DNA of 60,870 nucleotides from Thermoplasmata archaeon (GCA_021802055.1 JAKAAY010000009.1:1-60870); one strand, 5' to 3'; counted from the first letter of the stretch, positions 18,193 through 28,156 are shown. Notes: generated by a model from the sequence alone, not told the origin. Numbers and translations: made by a program.

Positions 18193-18657
18193 TTAATACT
18201 TTTGCCAGTATTGCGTGAACGGGCCGAAAAATTAATTCAACGTTGTCAGGCTGCTTTACCCATGTCATCATCGCAGCGCAGATCACTTAAGCCACGTATT
18301 TGGCCATACGGGAAGGCAACTTTCCAAAACGCCCAGGGGGACTGTCTCAGGATCTTCCCATAACTTCTGGATATTTCAGTTGCGCTCACATCCGGGTTGA
18401 CGTTCAAAGGATTCAGAAGTATTGTGATCAGGAGCACGTTAATAACGCATGAGGGAAGCAGAACCGGGAAGGCTCAATGCTTGCTGATCCAATCCCCCAC
18501 TGAGTTGGTTTCCCATGCCGGAGGGTTTGCCGAAGTATGTATGTCAACGGGGTTCGAATATTCGCGTTTCCGTCAGGCATTCACACCTAACCCTCCATAA
18601 AAGACGGCTTCCCGGAATTATATACTTTTATTTTGTAAAACGTGATGCTAGTGAAGC
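18193..18657. other. divergent lon-aroC intergenic region
   Basis: This 465-bp region carries the lon promoter (TATA-like element near 18196-18206, minus strand) and the aroC promoter (attatatac near 18614-18622). A 63-codon minus-strand ORF at 18246-18437 has no recognisable product and may be a relic. No RNA gene was seen. Confidence 0.4.
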
Positions 18658-19761
18658 ATGTCTTTTACAATAGGACACTCTCTGAAACTTACCATTTTCG
18701 GGGAATCGCACGGCCAGCTCGTAGGGGGAACTCTTGATGGCCTCCCATCGGGGATACGAATATCCATGGAAGAGATAAACAGATGGATGTCGCTGAGAAG
18801 GCCTTCACAAAGTTTTATGACATCGCAGCGCAAAGAGGACGATTCAGTGGAAATCGTAAGTGGTGTGGAGGCCGGATATTCCAACGGAGGCCCAATCACA
18901 ATCCTCATTAGAAACAGGGATGCCATAAGCAGTCATTACGACGAACTGAAATACAGGCCTCGCCCTGGTCATGCAGATCTGACATCATTCTACAAGTACG
19001 GAGAACACAGGTCTTACTCCGGCGGAGGCTTCCTTTCGGGCAGACTCACTGCTCCCATGGTCGCCATAGGTTCTATCACGATTGGGGTCCTGGAAACGTT
19101 GGGCCTGCACGTGATTTCTGCGATTGATCGCATAGGAAGTATAGTTTCAGGCAATGCCCCGGAAGGGCCCATGGACGCTTATTCTTATCTCACCAGGATT
19201 CCAGAAAGGGAAAAGGATGCGGAGGCACAGTCTCTGATTCGTGAACTCCTTGGGGCCGGCGACAGCATTGGCGGGTCAATACACACACGCGTTAAAGGGC
19301 TCCCCCCGGGGTTAGGGGAACCCGTGTTCGACTCTCTGGAAAGCGTCATCGCCCATGCGATGTTTTCCATTCCGGCCGTTAAGGGAGTGGAATTCGGCAC
19401 CGGTTTTGGCCTTGCAAGCATGCGCGGTTCTGAGGCAAACGACCAGTTCGAGTTCAACGGAAACAGCATAATGAGTTCCACTAACCATAATGGTGGGATA
19501 CTGGGAGGCATTTCAAGTGGAATGGATATAGAGTTCAGGGTCGTGGTGAAACCAACATCGTCAATAAGGATTCCGCAGAAAACGGTGGACCTTAGAACGA
19601 AGGAACAGGTGCGCATCTCCGTCACGGGGCGCCATGATCCATGCATAGCCATCAGGGCGGTACCTGTGGTCCAGACAATGACGTCCCTGGTTCTGGCTGA
19701 TGTCCTCCTGGGATCAGGATTCGACCTGTCAGGCAAGCAAAAGGTAAAAGGGAAGGAATGA
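18658..19761 (+). CDS. aroC: chorismate synthase
   Basis: This enzyme converts 5-enolpyruvylshikimate 3-phosphate to chorismate, the last common step to aromatic amino acids, using reduced FMN. The N-terminal GESHGQLVGGTLDGLPSG contains the catalytic His. YRPRPGHADLTSFYKYG and the GGGFLSGRLTAP segment form the FMN/substrate site. The late NHNGGILGGISSGMDI is also diagnostic. The 367-residue length is normal. A TATA-like box lies about 38 nt before the ATG. No other aro genes are nearby. The 3' end overlaps the convergent DUF2070 gene by 33 bp. Confidence 0.95.
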   Translation: MSFTIGHSLKLTIFGESHGQLVGGTLDGLPSGIRISMEEINRWMSLRRPSQSFMTSQRKEDDSVEIVSGVEAGYSNGGPITILIRNRDAISSHYDELKYRPRPGHADLTSFYKYGEHRSYSGGGFLSGRLTAPMVAIGSITIGVLETLGLHVISAIDRIGSIVSGNAPEGPMDAYSYLTRIPEREKDAEAQSLIRELLGAGDSIGGSIHTRVKGLPPGLGEPVFDSLESVIAHAMFSIPAVKGVEFGTGFGLASMRGSEANDQFEFNGNSIMSSTNHNGGILGGISSGMDIEFRVVVKPTSSIRIPQKTVDLRTKEQVRISVTGRHDPCIAIRAVPVVQTMTSLVLADVLLGSGFDLSGKQKVKGKE

Positions 19762-21456
19762 AAGCACAAGAGACCCCAGAGACGTTGCAATGAGGTAGTA
19801 TTTGGACTTGCGAATCGAAGCAAATACCACACTCTGCAGCTTTTGGAATATCCTCTTCTCACCCATGTTTACAGTGACCTGCGCCTCTCCATGGAATAGC
19901 TTTACCTCTTCCACCGAGTGCAGTGATTCTTTAACGCATTTGACAACATTGGCAGAAATCTTATCCTGGTCGTCCCTCTCTCCAAGAGGATTCATGTCCA
20001 GGGTATTCCTGTTTACAAAGTGGTTGTCTGTGGTGTAAATCTCCAGCGAATCCACCACGCCTCCTAGAAGCTTCCTGGATTCTTCGATAATCTCTTTCCT
20101 GATATTGTTTGAATCGGTAAGCACAATGGCATCTTTCCTGCCGTCTGAATCGCTCACATAGCACTGGATTCCCATGCTACCGAGTCCCGGTGTCTCCATG
20201 GCCACCCTGGCATAACCGAACCTGGGTATGCACTTGTCCTTGAGTTCTTCGGCAGCCTTTATGATCTGATCCTTCACCGGGGCTATGTTCTCGATGGGAC
20301 CAGCCCGGTGAGAAAAAAAGTTCTGTGCATCGACTATTACTGCCTGTTCTGCACCGCTATCCTTTAAAGCTGCAGCAAGTTTCAGCCCCTCGTCCAATTC
20401 TATGTCATCAAATGCTTTTTTCTCCGGCACCAGGGCGCACAGAATGAACCCTCCGAACTTCTGAAGACCAGCGACGTACTCGCCTGCGTCTATCTTCGTG
20501 AATGCTGAAATAGTCGTGCTCTCTCTTGCCACATTTATGGCAGCCCTGACTCCCGAGGCTACGGAATCGACGTCGCTGTCGCCGCCACAGTTGTTGCTGT
20601 TGGTGGTAGCGGTATGGAAAACCATTATCTCGTTGGTCAGGTCAGAAAGTCTTGCCTGTAGTTTTGCTGGAAGATTTGAGCTTCCCACCTCCCCAAACGG
20701 TCCAGGATGGATATACGGGAAAACCATGAGGAATTTCCTATCCCCATTGAGTCTCCTCACGTCTACTACTGACACGGGGATCTCCCTTGAAAAAGAATAT
20801 ATGTCGGAGAAGAAGTCAAGGCCATCCTGGTGCTCCCGGCCCATTGAATGCATGTTCAGGAACATGTTCATGACCTTAACAGGGCTCCTACCGAATTCCT
20901 TGCGAAAATCGCTCATGCTGAGATGGGCAAATATGAATCCGGACAGTGAGAATATTATGGCTGCGGCCAGACCCACTGCGAATGGAAGCGGGCTCATCTT
21001 GTAAGCCAGGAAGATTGAAGCCTCGCCCAGAAAGAAGGTGAGAGACGGCAGAACGGATTTCCATACAGTATCTCCATAATACACATAGAAGACCATGGAC
21101 TTGACGTAGGAAGTGAACGAGAATGCATAGAGCAACAGGTAATCCATGCCGAGACCGCCGGCATGGAAGATCCCAAGGACCCAGAATAGCCCGGAACAGA
21201 TACTGAGCACAAAGAAATTCAGGTAGAACACACGCCGGATGGGAAAATAGAATTTGCCCACTCTTATGACCCATGCATCCAGGAGGGATACGAGAGCAAA
21301 GCCTCCGATCACCATTATAAGAGAAAATACAAGATCACTGGTGAACAGATAATCGAGGAGGGAGATAATGATTAGAGGCACCGGGTACATCCTGTACCTC
21401 GGCGCCCTTCTCAGGAACTTGGACAGGTCAGCAAAGGTTCTCTCAAAATCTGCCAT
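19729..21456 (-). CDS. DUF2070 family membrane protein
   Basis: This is a 575-residue archaeal protein with about six or seven membrane segments in residues 20-190, then a large soluble region and one closing C-terminal membrane segment. The soluble region holds the family hallmark YIHPGPFGEVGSSNLP near 245-260, and also HTATTNSNNCGGDSDVDS with several possible metal ligands. The His-Pro-Gly-Pro loop and clustered Asp/His suggest a metal-dependent activity, but no DUF2070 function is known to me. It could process a membrane-associated substrate. Its last 33 bp are antisense to the end of aroC. Confidence 0.88.
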   Translation of the reverse strand: MADFERTFADLSKFLRRAPRYRMYPVPLIIISLLDYLFTSDLVFSLIMVIGGFALVSLLDAWVIRVGKFYFPIRRVFYLNFFVLSICSGLFWVLGIFHAGGLGMDYLLLYAFSFTSYVKSMVFYVYYGDTVWKSVLPSLTFFLGEASIFLAYKMSPLPFAVGLAAAIIFSLSGFIFAHLSMSDFRKEFGRSPVKVMNMFLNMHSMGREHQDGLDFFSDIYSFSREIPVSVVDVRRLNGDRKFLMVFPYIHPGPFGEVGSSNLPAKLQARLSDLTNEIMVFHTATTNSNNCGGDSDVDSVASGVRAAINVARESTTISAFTKIDAGEYVAGLQKFGGFILCALVPEKKAFDDIELDEGLKLAAALKDSGAEQAVIVDAQNFFSHRAGPIENIAPVKDQIIKAAEELKDKCIPRFGYARVAMETPGLGSMGIQCYVSDSDGRKDAIVLTDSNNIRKEIIEESRKLLGGVVDSLEIYTTDNHFVNRNTLDMNPLGERDDQDKISANVVKCVKESLHSVEEVKLFHGEAQVTVNMGEKRIFQKLQSVVFASIRKSKYYLIATSLGSLVLSFLPFYLLLA

Positions 21457-21507
21457 CAGGTTTCTCTGCGAACCAACAGAACTTAAATAATGTTTTCCAG
21501 AACGTTC

Positions 21508-22578
21508 TCATTCCTCGAAACGAACGAGCGGAACCAGCCTGAAGTAGCCATAACCAAAAAGAACCCTGATAAACCCCGGTATCTGCATTTCAGGATCAAT
21601 GTCCAGAGCAAGGCGCTTAAGGCTGTTGAGCTTCCCCTCCCCTGCAATGACCAGTATGTTGTCAAAGCCGATTCTGTTGAGGACTCTGGCGGATATCTGT
21701 CTGTTTCCCCTGCCCAGCAGGAATCCAAGTCCGCCTACGGGTGACAGAATCAAGGTGGTTTCGGGGCTGGAATATTCGTAGAGCTCAGCTTCTGGAGCAT
21801 CACTCACAACAATCCTGCCGTCTCTCATAATATCAAAACCGAGGCGCTCGGTGTGAAATCCCAGCCGCTCAGTTACCTTTTTGCACGTCGAGCCAGGTCC
21901 AACGAAGTAGAACTTGTCCCTATCCATTGAATTAACTATATAATCAACCGCACCTTCGACATCATCCTCAGGGTATTCAGATTTGGATTGGGTAGAAGAC
22001 ATGGAGTCTATCACAACTCGCATCTCCCCGTACGAGTTGATCTGGTAAATGCCTGTTTCAAAGTACTTCCGGTCGAGGTCTGCCACCTCGCCATTAACGA
22101 TCCGGTAGCCATCACCACGCAGGAAAGCCTCCAGCAGAAAGGCAGCATGTCTCTCATCCAGTGCAAAGACCGAGCTATACATCTTCATGCCCGCTGGTAT
22201 GCCTATGACAGGGACCTTCATGTCTATTACTGCCGCTGTATCGGCTGCAGTACCGTCTCCACCGCAGAAGACAACCAGGTCCGGAGATTCCTTCATTGCA
22301 GCTTCCAGAAAGGTTCTCGTATCAAGAGAATCCGTTATTTCCTTCGGAGTGAAGATCTTCTTCTGATTGAAGCCTTTACCGGACGCAACATCCTCACCCA
22401 TGATGCCTGCCGGAACGAGCATTGCAAAATTTCTTGTCTTCAGACTCCTGAGAAAATTCTCCGCCCTTTTTACGGAGTATGGGATTTCAGAACGGGATAC
22501 TTTCACCCCTGCAGAATCCTTCAGATTATACAGCAAGCCAGCACCGGCTGTGGGGTTCACGAAGAAAGCCACCTTCAT
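21508..22578 (-). CDS. ATP-NAD kinase family protein
   Basis: The 356-residue protein has the NAD-kinase/diacylglycerol-kinase fold. VFCGGDGTAADTAAV near 105-120 is the phosphate-donor loop, and VIGIPAGMKMYSSVF follows. An N-terminal FFVNPTAGAG and late SPVGGLGFLLGRGNRQ match the long ATP-NAD/AcoX-type kinases common in archaea, rather than the short NadK. I prefer the ATG at 22578, where the family begins, over 22596. The reaction is presumably NAD phosphorylation, but members of this subgroup are little tested. It sits 6-24 bp downstream of the site-2-protease-like gene and may share its transcript. Confidence 0.85.
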   Translation of the reverse strand: MKVAFFVNPTAGAGLLYNLKDSAGVKVSRSEIPYSVKRAENFLRSLKTRNFAMLVPAGIMGEDVASGKGFNQKKIFTPKEITDSLDTRTFLEAAMKESPDLVVFCGGDGTAADTAAVIDMKVPVIGIPAGMKMYSSVFALDERHAAFLLEAFLRGDGYRIVNGEVADLDRKYFETGIYQINSYGEMRVVIDSMSSTQSKSEYPEDDVEGAVDYIVNSMDRDKFYFVGPGSTCKKVTERLGFHTERLGFDIMRDGRIVVSDAPEAELYEYSSPETTLILSPVGGLGFLLGRGNRQISARVLNRIGFDNILVIAGEGKLNSLKRLALDIDPEMQIPGFIRVLFGYGYFRLVPLVRFEE

Positions 22579-22602
22579 GTGAGCAACGTTGCCCACATAT
22601 GT

Positions 22603-24318
22603 TCAGGGATGATATACGTTCAGGATCACCGCATCGTAACCGGGAGTGATAAATGCAATGCTGGCACTCTGAAAGGGAGTGTAAAATTCAAACCACAATT
22701 CGATACTTGATCCGTGAGGAAGCCTCATCTGGTTGAGCATAAGGAACCCATTGCCAGCGAGCGTTGTATTCCCGTATATGGTGGTATTGACCTTGACCGA
22801 ATATGCAACATGAGAGACAGAAAAGAGATACATGGAAACATTCTGGGTAACCGGTCCATGGTTGGCAAGTACAACAGGAAAAGCCTCATTTTGCCCAATA
22901 ATCACGGAATATTCTCCGAAACTCCCGTTAATGGTCAGGTTGAGACTTGTCTTCACATACTGGATGCTGACGTTGACGGATGACTTCACAACTCCTGAAT
23001 AAGCAGTAATTACGTAAGAATGCAGGCCCGTTGAATTAATGGACCCTGGAAACAGGGTGATATTGTATAAATGGTCCTGTCCAGGTGAGAGGGCTTTTCC
23101 AGCGGAGCTAACTGCAAAAGGCACCGTGGGTGAAACGGCAAAACCCGGAGTAAATGAGTGGTTACCTGTATTCAGTACGGAGATCTCAAAAGTGGACGAA
23201 CTGTCGATCCCCATGATGCTCACAGATGAGGTGCTTATGGCAGAAACTTTCATGCTATCCAGGTACTGGTGGGTCGGAACCGGGACCAAAGTAAGAATTG
23301 CGGCCAGGACAATAACAGCAAAAATGGCTTTCTTGTTCAGCGGGATCGGCGATCTTGAATTCAGGGGCTCCGGGCTCTGGTATCCGGTTATGAGTACCGC
23401 AACCGGCAGGATGATCAGAAAAGTCAGAAACAGTCCCACGAGAACCAGCCCAATGGTGATAAGCAACTGGTAGGATCTCAGCCTGCTTCCTGCAACTGCT
23501 CGCCATACGAGACCGCCGTCCAGATTTCCAAGGGGTAAACTGTCAATGGCACTTATTATGACACCTGCCCAGCCTGCAAATTCAATGGGTGAAAAAACTC
23601 CATTTGCAGGTACCACCGCTTCCAGCACAGGGGAGAAAAGCAGCGGATTTCCGAGCCGCAGGTATTCAGGTGTTGCCACCGATGGAGAAGCATGGTATGG
23701 GAGGCTGATTATGGTTCCCAGGGAAACCAGAAGAAAGGACGCAACATAGCCCATGAGTATCGGCAGCCCACCCTGCTCAAGCATCTCCCTTCCGTTTCTG
23801 AAAGCAGAGCCCTGCGTGGAGACGCTTCCAGCAAATCCAAGGAGTATTGGGTTTGGTATCATAACGGGAAGCTCATATTTCCTTTCATATCGTGCCGATG
23901 CAATAAACCTGCCAAACTCACGGAATCCGATGAAAAAGAGCATCGGCACAGCAAAGTACATGGTTGCAAGGAACAGGTCTGGGAATATGCCCCCCTCCGA
24001 GTAGTAAGCAGACACGTACTGGTATCCTGCGAATATTATTGATGCCAGAGTGAGCAGAAAGGCAATCAGCTTGATCCTGAAATGCCTGGAGTCCTGTTTT
24101 CTGGCCTTTACAAAGAATATCTGTGCATTTTCGGATCCAGCGGTGAATAAGGTATACCCCCGTGAGGCAGCCAAATCGTTGAGGCGGTTGAATATTTCAT
24201 CCCTGACGATCGATTCCTCAAGCGAAATTTCAAGAGAATCCTGTGTGGAACTGTATCTGATTATGGTGAGCAGTTTCCCCGCCTCCTCCAGAAAGAAGGA
24301 CACATCGTCTTCGTTCAT
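22603..24318 (-). CDS. site-2-protease-like (M50) membrane protein with altered active site
   Basis: The 571-residue protein has a soluble N-terminal domain (about 1-75), a polytopic M50-like core (about 80-320) and a C-terminal extracytoplasmic part of roughly 220 residues with beta-rich, Asn/Ser-rich repeats. Active M50 proteases bind zinc through HExxH and a distant LDG. Here the first motif reads FREFGRF, so both His are Arg while the Glu is kept. The second, SLPLGNLDGGLVW, is intact. Loss of both His should abolish zinc binding, making this a probable pseudoprotease that binds or sorts membrane proteins. The lesion is in an open reading frame of normal length, so it is not random decay. 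It starts 12 bp after the stop of alaS. Confidence 0.82.
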   Translation of the reverse strand: MNEDDVSFFLEEAGKLLTIIRYSSTQDSLEISLEESIVRDEIFNRLNDLAASRGYTLFTAGSENAQIFFVKARKQDSRHFRIKLIAFLLTLASIIFAGYQYVSAYYSEGGIFPDLFLATMYFAVPMLFFIGFREFGRFIASARYERKYELPVMIPNPILLGFAGSVSTQGSAFRNGREMLEQGGLPILMGYVASFLLVSLGTIISLPYHASPSVATPEYLRLGNPLLFSPVLEAVVPANGVFSPIEFAGWAGVIISAIDSLPLGNLDGGLVWRAVAGSRLRSYQLLITIGLVLVGLFLTFLIILPVAVLITGYQSPEPLNSRSPIPLNKKAIFAVIVLAAILTLVPVPTHQYLDSMKVSAISTSSVSIMGIDSSSTFEISVLNTGNHSFTPGFAVSPTVPFAVSSAGKALSPGQDHLYNITLFPGSINSTGLHSYVITAYSGVVKSSVNVSIQYVKTSLNLTINGSFGEYSVIIGQNEAFPVVLANHGPVTQNVSMYLFSVSHVAYSVKVNTTIYGNTTLAGNGFLMLNQMRLPHGSSIELWFEFYTPFQSASIAFITPGYDAVILNVYHP

Positions 24319-24330
24319 CAGATTCCCTTT

Positions 24331-27030
24331 CTACAGATTCAGAAGTTTCCTAATTAAACTTTCATCCATTTTTTCCTGCGTACGGAATTCTATCATTCTG
24401 CTGTTTCTCGATATAAGTTCAAGCCCGTCAGATAATCTCAGCGATTCTACGCCCTTGCCGTTGCCAACGATGGTATAGCCACCTGCGCCAATATCGCTCC
24501 TCGGGGCTATCAAATAGGTGGTTTTCTTTATACGGAGCAACCTGGGGATGAGGGCATTAATCTCCCTGGATTCAAGCGGCGTTTCCACCATGATGGCTGT
24601 GGTTCTGCCTGTACCTTTCAATGGTTTGGAGTGTTTCAGCAGAAGGTCTGCAATGGTTCCCGAAGACCTCTCCGTGTACTTTGATGACGACCCGAACTGA
24701 CTTATGAAATTCTCAAGTCTCGATGGCAGATCAGCAAGAGACGAAGACAGGTATGACTGCATTCTAGAGGAGACTGCCTCGATCTCCCTTGTGTACCTCA
24801 GGGCCGCAGGTCCGGCAGCGAAAATGACACGCTGAATACCCTCCTGGATCGTCTCTGTGGATATTATCTTGATGAACCCTATCCTTGACGTGTTATCAAG
24901 GTGGGTACCGCCGCAGCCTTCAGCATCAACGCCTTCAATGACGACCACTCTCACCTTGGAATCCAGTGGGACTCCTCCCTGGAACAGCCTGAACCCGTAT
25001 CTCTGTAGCGCTGCATTCCATTCCACATTTTTCGCAAGTATGGATCTGCCCTGGGTTATATACTCTAGACACCTGTTCTCTATTCTCGTGACGTCTTCCC
25101 TGGTCAGCTTGTCATAATGGGTTATGTCAATCCTCGATGTATCGAACCCCTTCTGAACCCCGCTCTGCCACACGTGATTTCCAAGAATCTCTCTCATCAC
25201 GCCGAGAAGCAGGTGGGTGGCAGAGTGGTGTACCATGTGCTGCCACCTGCGCTCATAATCGATGATGCCTTTGACTCTCGACTTATCTGGTATATATCCA
25301 TCAATGCGGTGAACAATGGTCTTTCCCAATTTCTCCACCTTCTCCACCCTGATCTTTTTGCCACCGTATTCAAGATATCCAGTGTCTGAAGGCTGTCCTC
25401 CGCCTTCAGGATAGAATGCAGTCTGATTCAGAACAACTATTCCGTCTCCTGAATAGATCACGACACCGGTGAATTCACGAATGCTGGTATCATCGTAGTA
25501 TAGAGTTCTGGTGGGGAAATAAGGGATATGCTCCTCCTCTTTCCTGGCTGGGGGCTTCTTGTCATGCAGTAAAACCACTCTCTCATGGAAATCGTCTGGG
25601 ACGCGCAGGTTCTCTCCTGTAACCTCCTTGACAACTTCTGCTACGAAGTCCGGTGGGAGGCCCCCGGAATCATACAATTTTATCATGTCATCATCGGAAA
25701 TGCTCTTGGCCTTCTGCAGAATCCTCTGGATCTGGGACTGGCCCGATTGCAGGAGTGATTTGAGCTTTTCCTTCTCCCGTTCGATCATGTTCGTGGCAAA
25801 GGCCTCATCAAAATGTTCCAGTATGTCGGAGTACTGGATTCTCTGAAGCCTCACGAGATCTTCCAGCCCGAGGCGGAGAGATATACTGTCGGCAGCCCTT
25901 AAGGCTCTCCTTGCGATGAGCCTGGCCAGATACCCAACCTTCACATTTGAGGGTATCACGTAATCAGAAAGCAAAAATAGGAGGGTTCTGGAATGATCTG
26001 CGAGAACGTAGCACGATCTGGCATACTCAAACATTTCTGAAAGGTTGTCCGCGTCAATCCTGCTTTTCCTGTGGTACTGGTCAATGGTCTCCTGCACCAC
26101 CACAGATTCAGGTTTACCCTCCATCTTCAGGAAGTTGTTAAGCAGGAGGTCCATGAAATCTTCCGGTGGAAACTTTCCTGTTGAGTTCTCTCTTATGGTT
26201 TTGAGTATTTCGGGATATACCGTTTCAAAGATGGTCATTGAGCCACTGGATAGCCAGCTAAGCCTTTCGAGGCCGTAACCAGTGTCAACCACGCTCATGG
26301 GCATCTTAGAATATCTGACGCCGTCCAGCAAAATATCTCCTTCGGGGTCCTCCTTCAGGTCCATGAAGACCAGGGTGGCGACTTCGAGTCCTGAAATAAG
26401 TACCTCCATGGCGTTACCGGCATTTCCGCCGCCTGCCCATGGCTTTTCCTTGTAGACTATTCTCTTCTGCTCCACCCCAAGCCGGGTGGTGAGAAATTCG
26501 TTGCACAGTCTTACTGTCTCATTATTCCAGTAAACGAATTTATCGGGGTAATTGAATGAATCGTGGCACATCATCTCGAAGCTGGTGAGATGCCGTCCAG
26601 TTATGCCCACTTTATCCACGTCCAGCATTCTTATGCATGGCTGCGACATAACAATGGGATTTCCCGGAGGGGCTGCATATCCACCTGTGACCTGTGGCTG
26701 AAAATCATAGATGGATGCATTGACCAGGAGAACATCCTCTCTCCATCTGGGAACAACGGGGTATGGTTTGACAAACTGATGGTCATGGTCGAAGAAATCC
26801 ATGAAAAGCTTCCTCATTTCCCTGACAGAGACAGGCCCCCTGTTAATGGGTCTTCCAATGAAAGTATAGACGTCGCACGGTGGGTCCCCGCATACCCTTC
26901 TCTCGTCGTCTGAAGTCCAAAAAAAGGAGCCGCAGATTATGCACTTTCTGCGTTTCATCTCAAGGCTGTGAAAAATCTCAAGGTCAAAAGGCCCAACTTC
27001 CTCCATCGGTCGCAATCCTCGCAAATGCAT
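24331..27030 (-). CDS. alaS: alanyl-tRNA synthetase
   Basis: This class II synthetase charges tRNA(Ala) and hydrolyses mischarged Ser/Gly-tRNA. It has an archaeal N-terminal extension with a Cys-rich segment (CIICGSFFWTSDDERRVCGDPPC, split zinc-like ligands near residues 34-56). A catalytic core from about 60 to 450 follows. The editing domain is intact: FYPEGGGQPSDTG, HHSATHLL and GCGGTHLDNT supply all zinc ligands. A C-terminal dimerisation region ends at residue 899, a normal length. It is the functional counterpart to the metal-less AlaX-like protein at 1827-2546. A TATA-like ttatttaacc lies upstream. Confidence 0.95.
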   Translation of the reverse strand: MHLRGLRPMEEVGPFDLEIFHSLEMKRRKCIICGSFFWTSDDERRVCGDPPCDVYTFIGRPINRGPVSVREMRKLFMDFFDHDHQFVKPYPVVPRWREDVLLVNASIYDFQPQVTGGYAAPPGNPIVMSQPCIRMLDVDKVGITGRHLTSFEMMCHDSFNYPDKFVYWNNETVRLCNEFLTTRLGVEQKRIVYKEKPWAGGGNAGNAMEVLISGLEVATLVFMDLKEDPEGDILLDGVRYSKMPMSVVDTGYGLERLSWLSSGSMTIFETVYPEILKTIRENSTGKFPPEDFMDLLLNNFLKMEGKPESVVVQETIDQYHRKSRIDADNLSEMFEYARSCYVLADHSRTLLFLLSDYVIPSNVKVGYLARLIARRALRAADSISLRLGLEDLVRLQRIQYSDILEHFDEAFATNMIEREKEKLKSLLQSGQSQIQRILQKAKSISDDDMIKLYDSGGLPPDFVAEVVKEVTGENLRVPDDFHERVVLLHDKKPPARKEEEHIPYFPTRTLYYDDTSIREFTGVVIYSGDGIVVLNQTAFYPEGGGQPSDTGYLEYGGKKIRVEKVEKLGKTIVHRIDGYIPDKSRVKGIIDYERRWQHMVHHSATHLLLGVMREILGNHVWQSGVQKGFDTSRIDITHYDKLTREDVTRIENRCLEYITQGRSILAKNVEWNAALQRYGFRLFQGGVPLDSKVRVVVIEGVDAEGCGGTHLDNTSRIGFIKIISTETIQEGIQRVIFAAGPAALRYTREIEAVSSRMQSYLSSSLADLPSRLENFISQFGSSSKYTERSSGTIADLLLKHSKPLKGTGRTTAIMVETPLESREINALIPRLLRIKKTTYLIAPRSDIGAGGYTIVGNGKGVESLRLSDGLELISRNSRMIEFRTQEKMDESLIRKLLNL

Positions 27031-27066
27031 AGCTAATGATTATTTAACCAATTTCTGTGAAAGTAA

Positions 27067-27708
27067 TCATATTCTCTCCACATACAGAAGATAGTTTCCT
27101 ATGCTATACGGGGCTAGATCGATGGCCTGCCTTGTTATGAAATTACTGATTCCCGAAACCGCTTCCCTGAGGATTTCCTGATCTTTCTTCCTTGAGTTTA
27201 TGGATCGTGCCTTCACTATGAGGATCCCTCTCTTGATTGAAGGAAAAAACTCTGTAGTCCGGTTAAAAATCTGGATCTGGTTTCTCTGGGATATATCCTG
27301 GTAAATTGAATCAGGAGAATCAACAAAAAAACCGTATTTTTCGACAAGATTTGCATCCTCCATTAGCGGAAGCACGTTCTTTCTGGCCTCGGCCAGATCC
27401 ATGAGTTTGAGGAATGAATCATAAGAAATCTCCACCGCGTAGATAATTCCGCCTGTGAGTACGTCTGACAGGTGGCTAACCGTAGTTCCCGACGATGCCC
27501 CCAGGTACAGCAGCCTTGAATCGGCTTCGAAGGGGAAGCGTTTAAGCCCCTTTTTTATTGCCGCAGCGAGTTTGCTCCTCTTTGGCTCCCATGACCTCAG
27601 GTACTGCCGCCCGTAACGTACCACGTCTTCCCCGTGATGCCTCAGGTTATCCTCGCTCACGGAAAACAATCCGTTCTTGTTGATCACTATGGTTTCAGGA
27701 ATGCTCAA
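27067..27708 (-). CDS. flpA: fibrillarin-like rRNA/tRNA 2'-O-methyltransferase
   Basis: Fibrillarin is the catalytic subunit of box C/D RNPs, which methylate ribose at sites chosen by guide RNAs. The SAM-binding region reads RLLYLGASSGTTVSHLSDV, then IYAVEISYDSF, and the upstream EPKRSKLAAAIKKGL is a fibrillarin signature. The longest ORF starts at 27843 but would add a hydrophobic stretch foreign to the family. I place the start at the TTG at 27708, because the family begins there and a TATA box (27734-27744) sits about 30 nt upstream. The protein is then 213 residues, as expected. The usual partner gene nop5 is not adjacent. Confidence 0.88.
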   Translation of the reverse strand: MSIPETIVINKNGLFSVSEDNLRHHGEDVVRYGRQYLRSWEPKRSKLAAAIKKGLKRFPFEADSRLLYLGASSGTTVSHLSDVLTGGIIYAVEISYDSFLKLMDLAEARKNVLPLMEDANLVEKYGFFVDSPDSIYQDISQRNQIQIFNRTTEFFPSIKRGILIVKARSINSRKKDQEILREAVSGISNFITRQAIDLAPYSIGNYLLYVERI

Positions 27709-28156
27709 TGCTACAAGGTGTGATAGGTCAGGTCGATATATTGCTTTATCTGGTGTGAGCGGGAAGACTCCATGACTTGGCGCTGGGATTAACGCTAACA
27801 ACGATAGCCAGATACATGGCAATGCAATCCATATTATCCACACCTGAAGCAGTAAGGCACTCTGCCTGAGGGCAGGACAGTCATGACGGACTGTTTCACA
27901 GGAAACAAGGGTTCCGGATGCAGGTTCAACATGAGGAAAGGGGATACAACTTCAAGCCTTCCGCTGGAACCAGGCCATGGGCAATTCTAGGAAGGGATAA
28001 AGTACAGAAACCCGCCTCTGGAAACGAAAAGTAAACAAGCCAACCGTTGCGTCCTTATCCACGAATCCCGGGCAGCTACCCTGAAATGGATCAGGCAATT
28101 CTTCGCTTAATGGTGACTGTTGGAAAGGATAATACACCCGTTACCAATCCGAAACA
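27709..28156. other. divergent flpA-mbf1 intergenic region
   Basis: About 450 bases carry the fibrillarin promoter (27734-27744, minus strand) and the MBF1 promoter (ggataataca at 28127-28136, plus strand, 26 nt before its ATG). No gene or RNA was recognised between them. Confidence 0.45.
27734..27744 (-). promoter_or_regulatory. TATA box of the fibrillarin gene
   Basis: On the minus strand gcaatatatcg is centred about 30 nt before the TTG at 27708. It lies within the longest ORF and decides the start choice. Confidence 0.5.

Noticed and set aside
18246-18437. 63-codon minus-strand ORF upstream of lon as a gene
   Set aside because: No motif and no start signal. It may be a relic, but I could not support a function or a family.
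21499-21508. AGAACGTTCT palindrome upstream of the DUF2070 gene
   Set aside because: A 10-bp palindrome is expected by chance in a window of this size, and it overlaps the stop codon region of the NAD-kinase-like gene.
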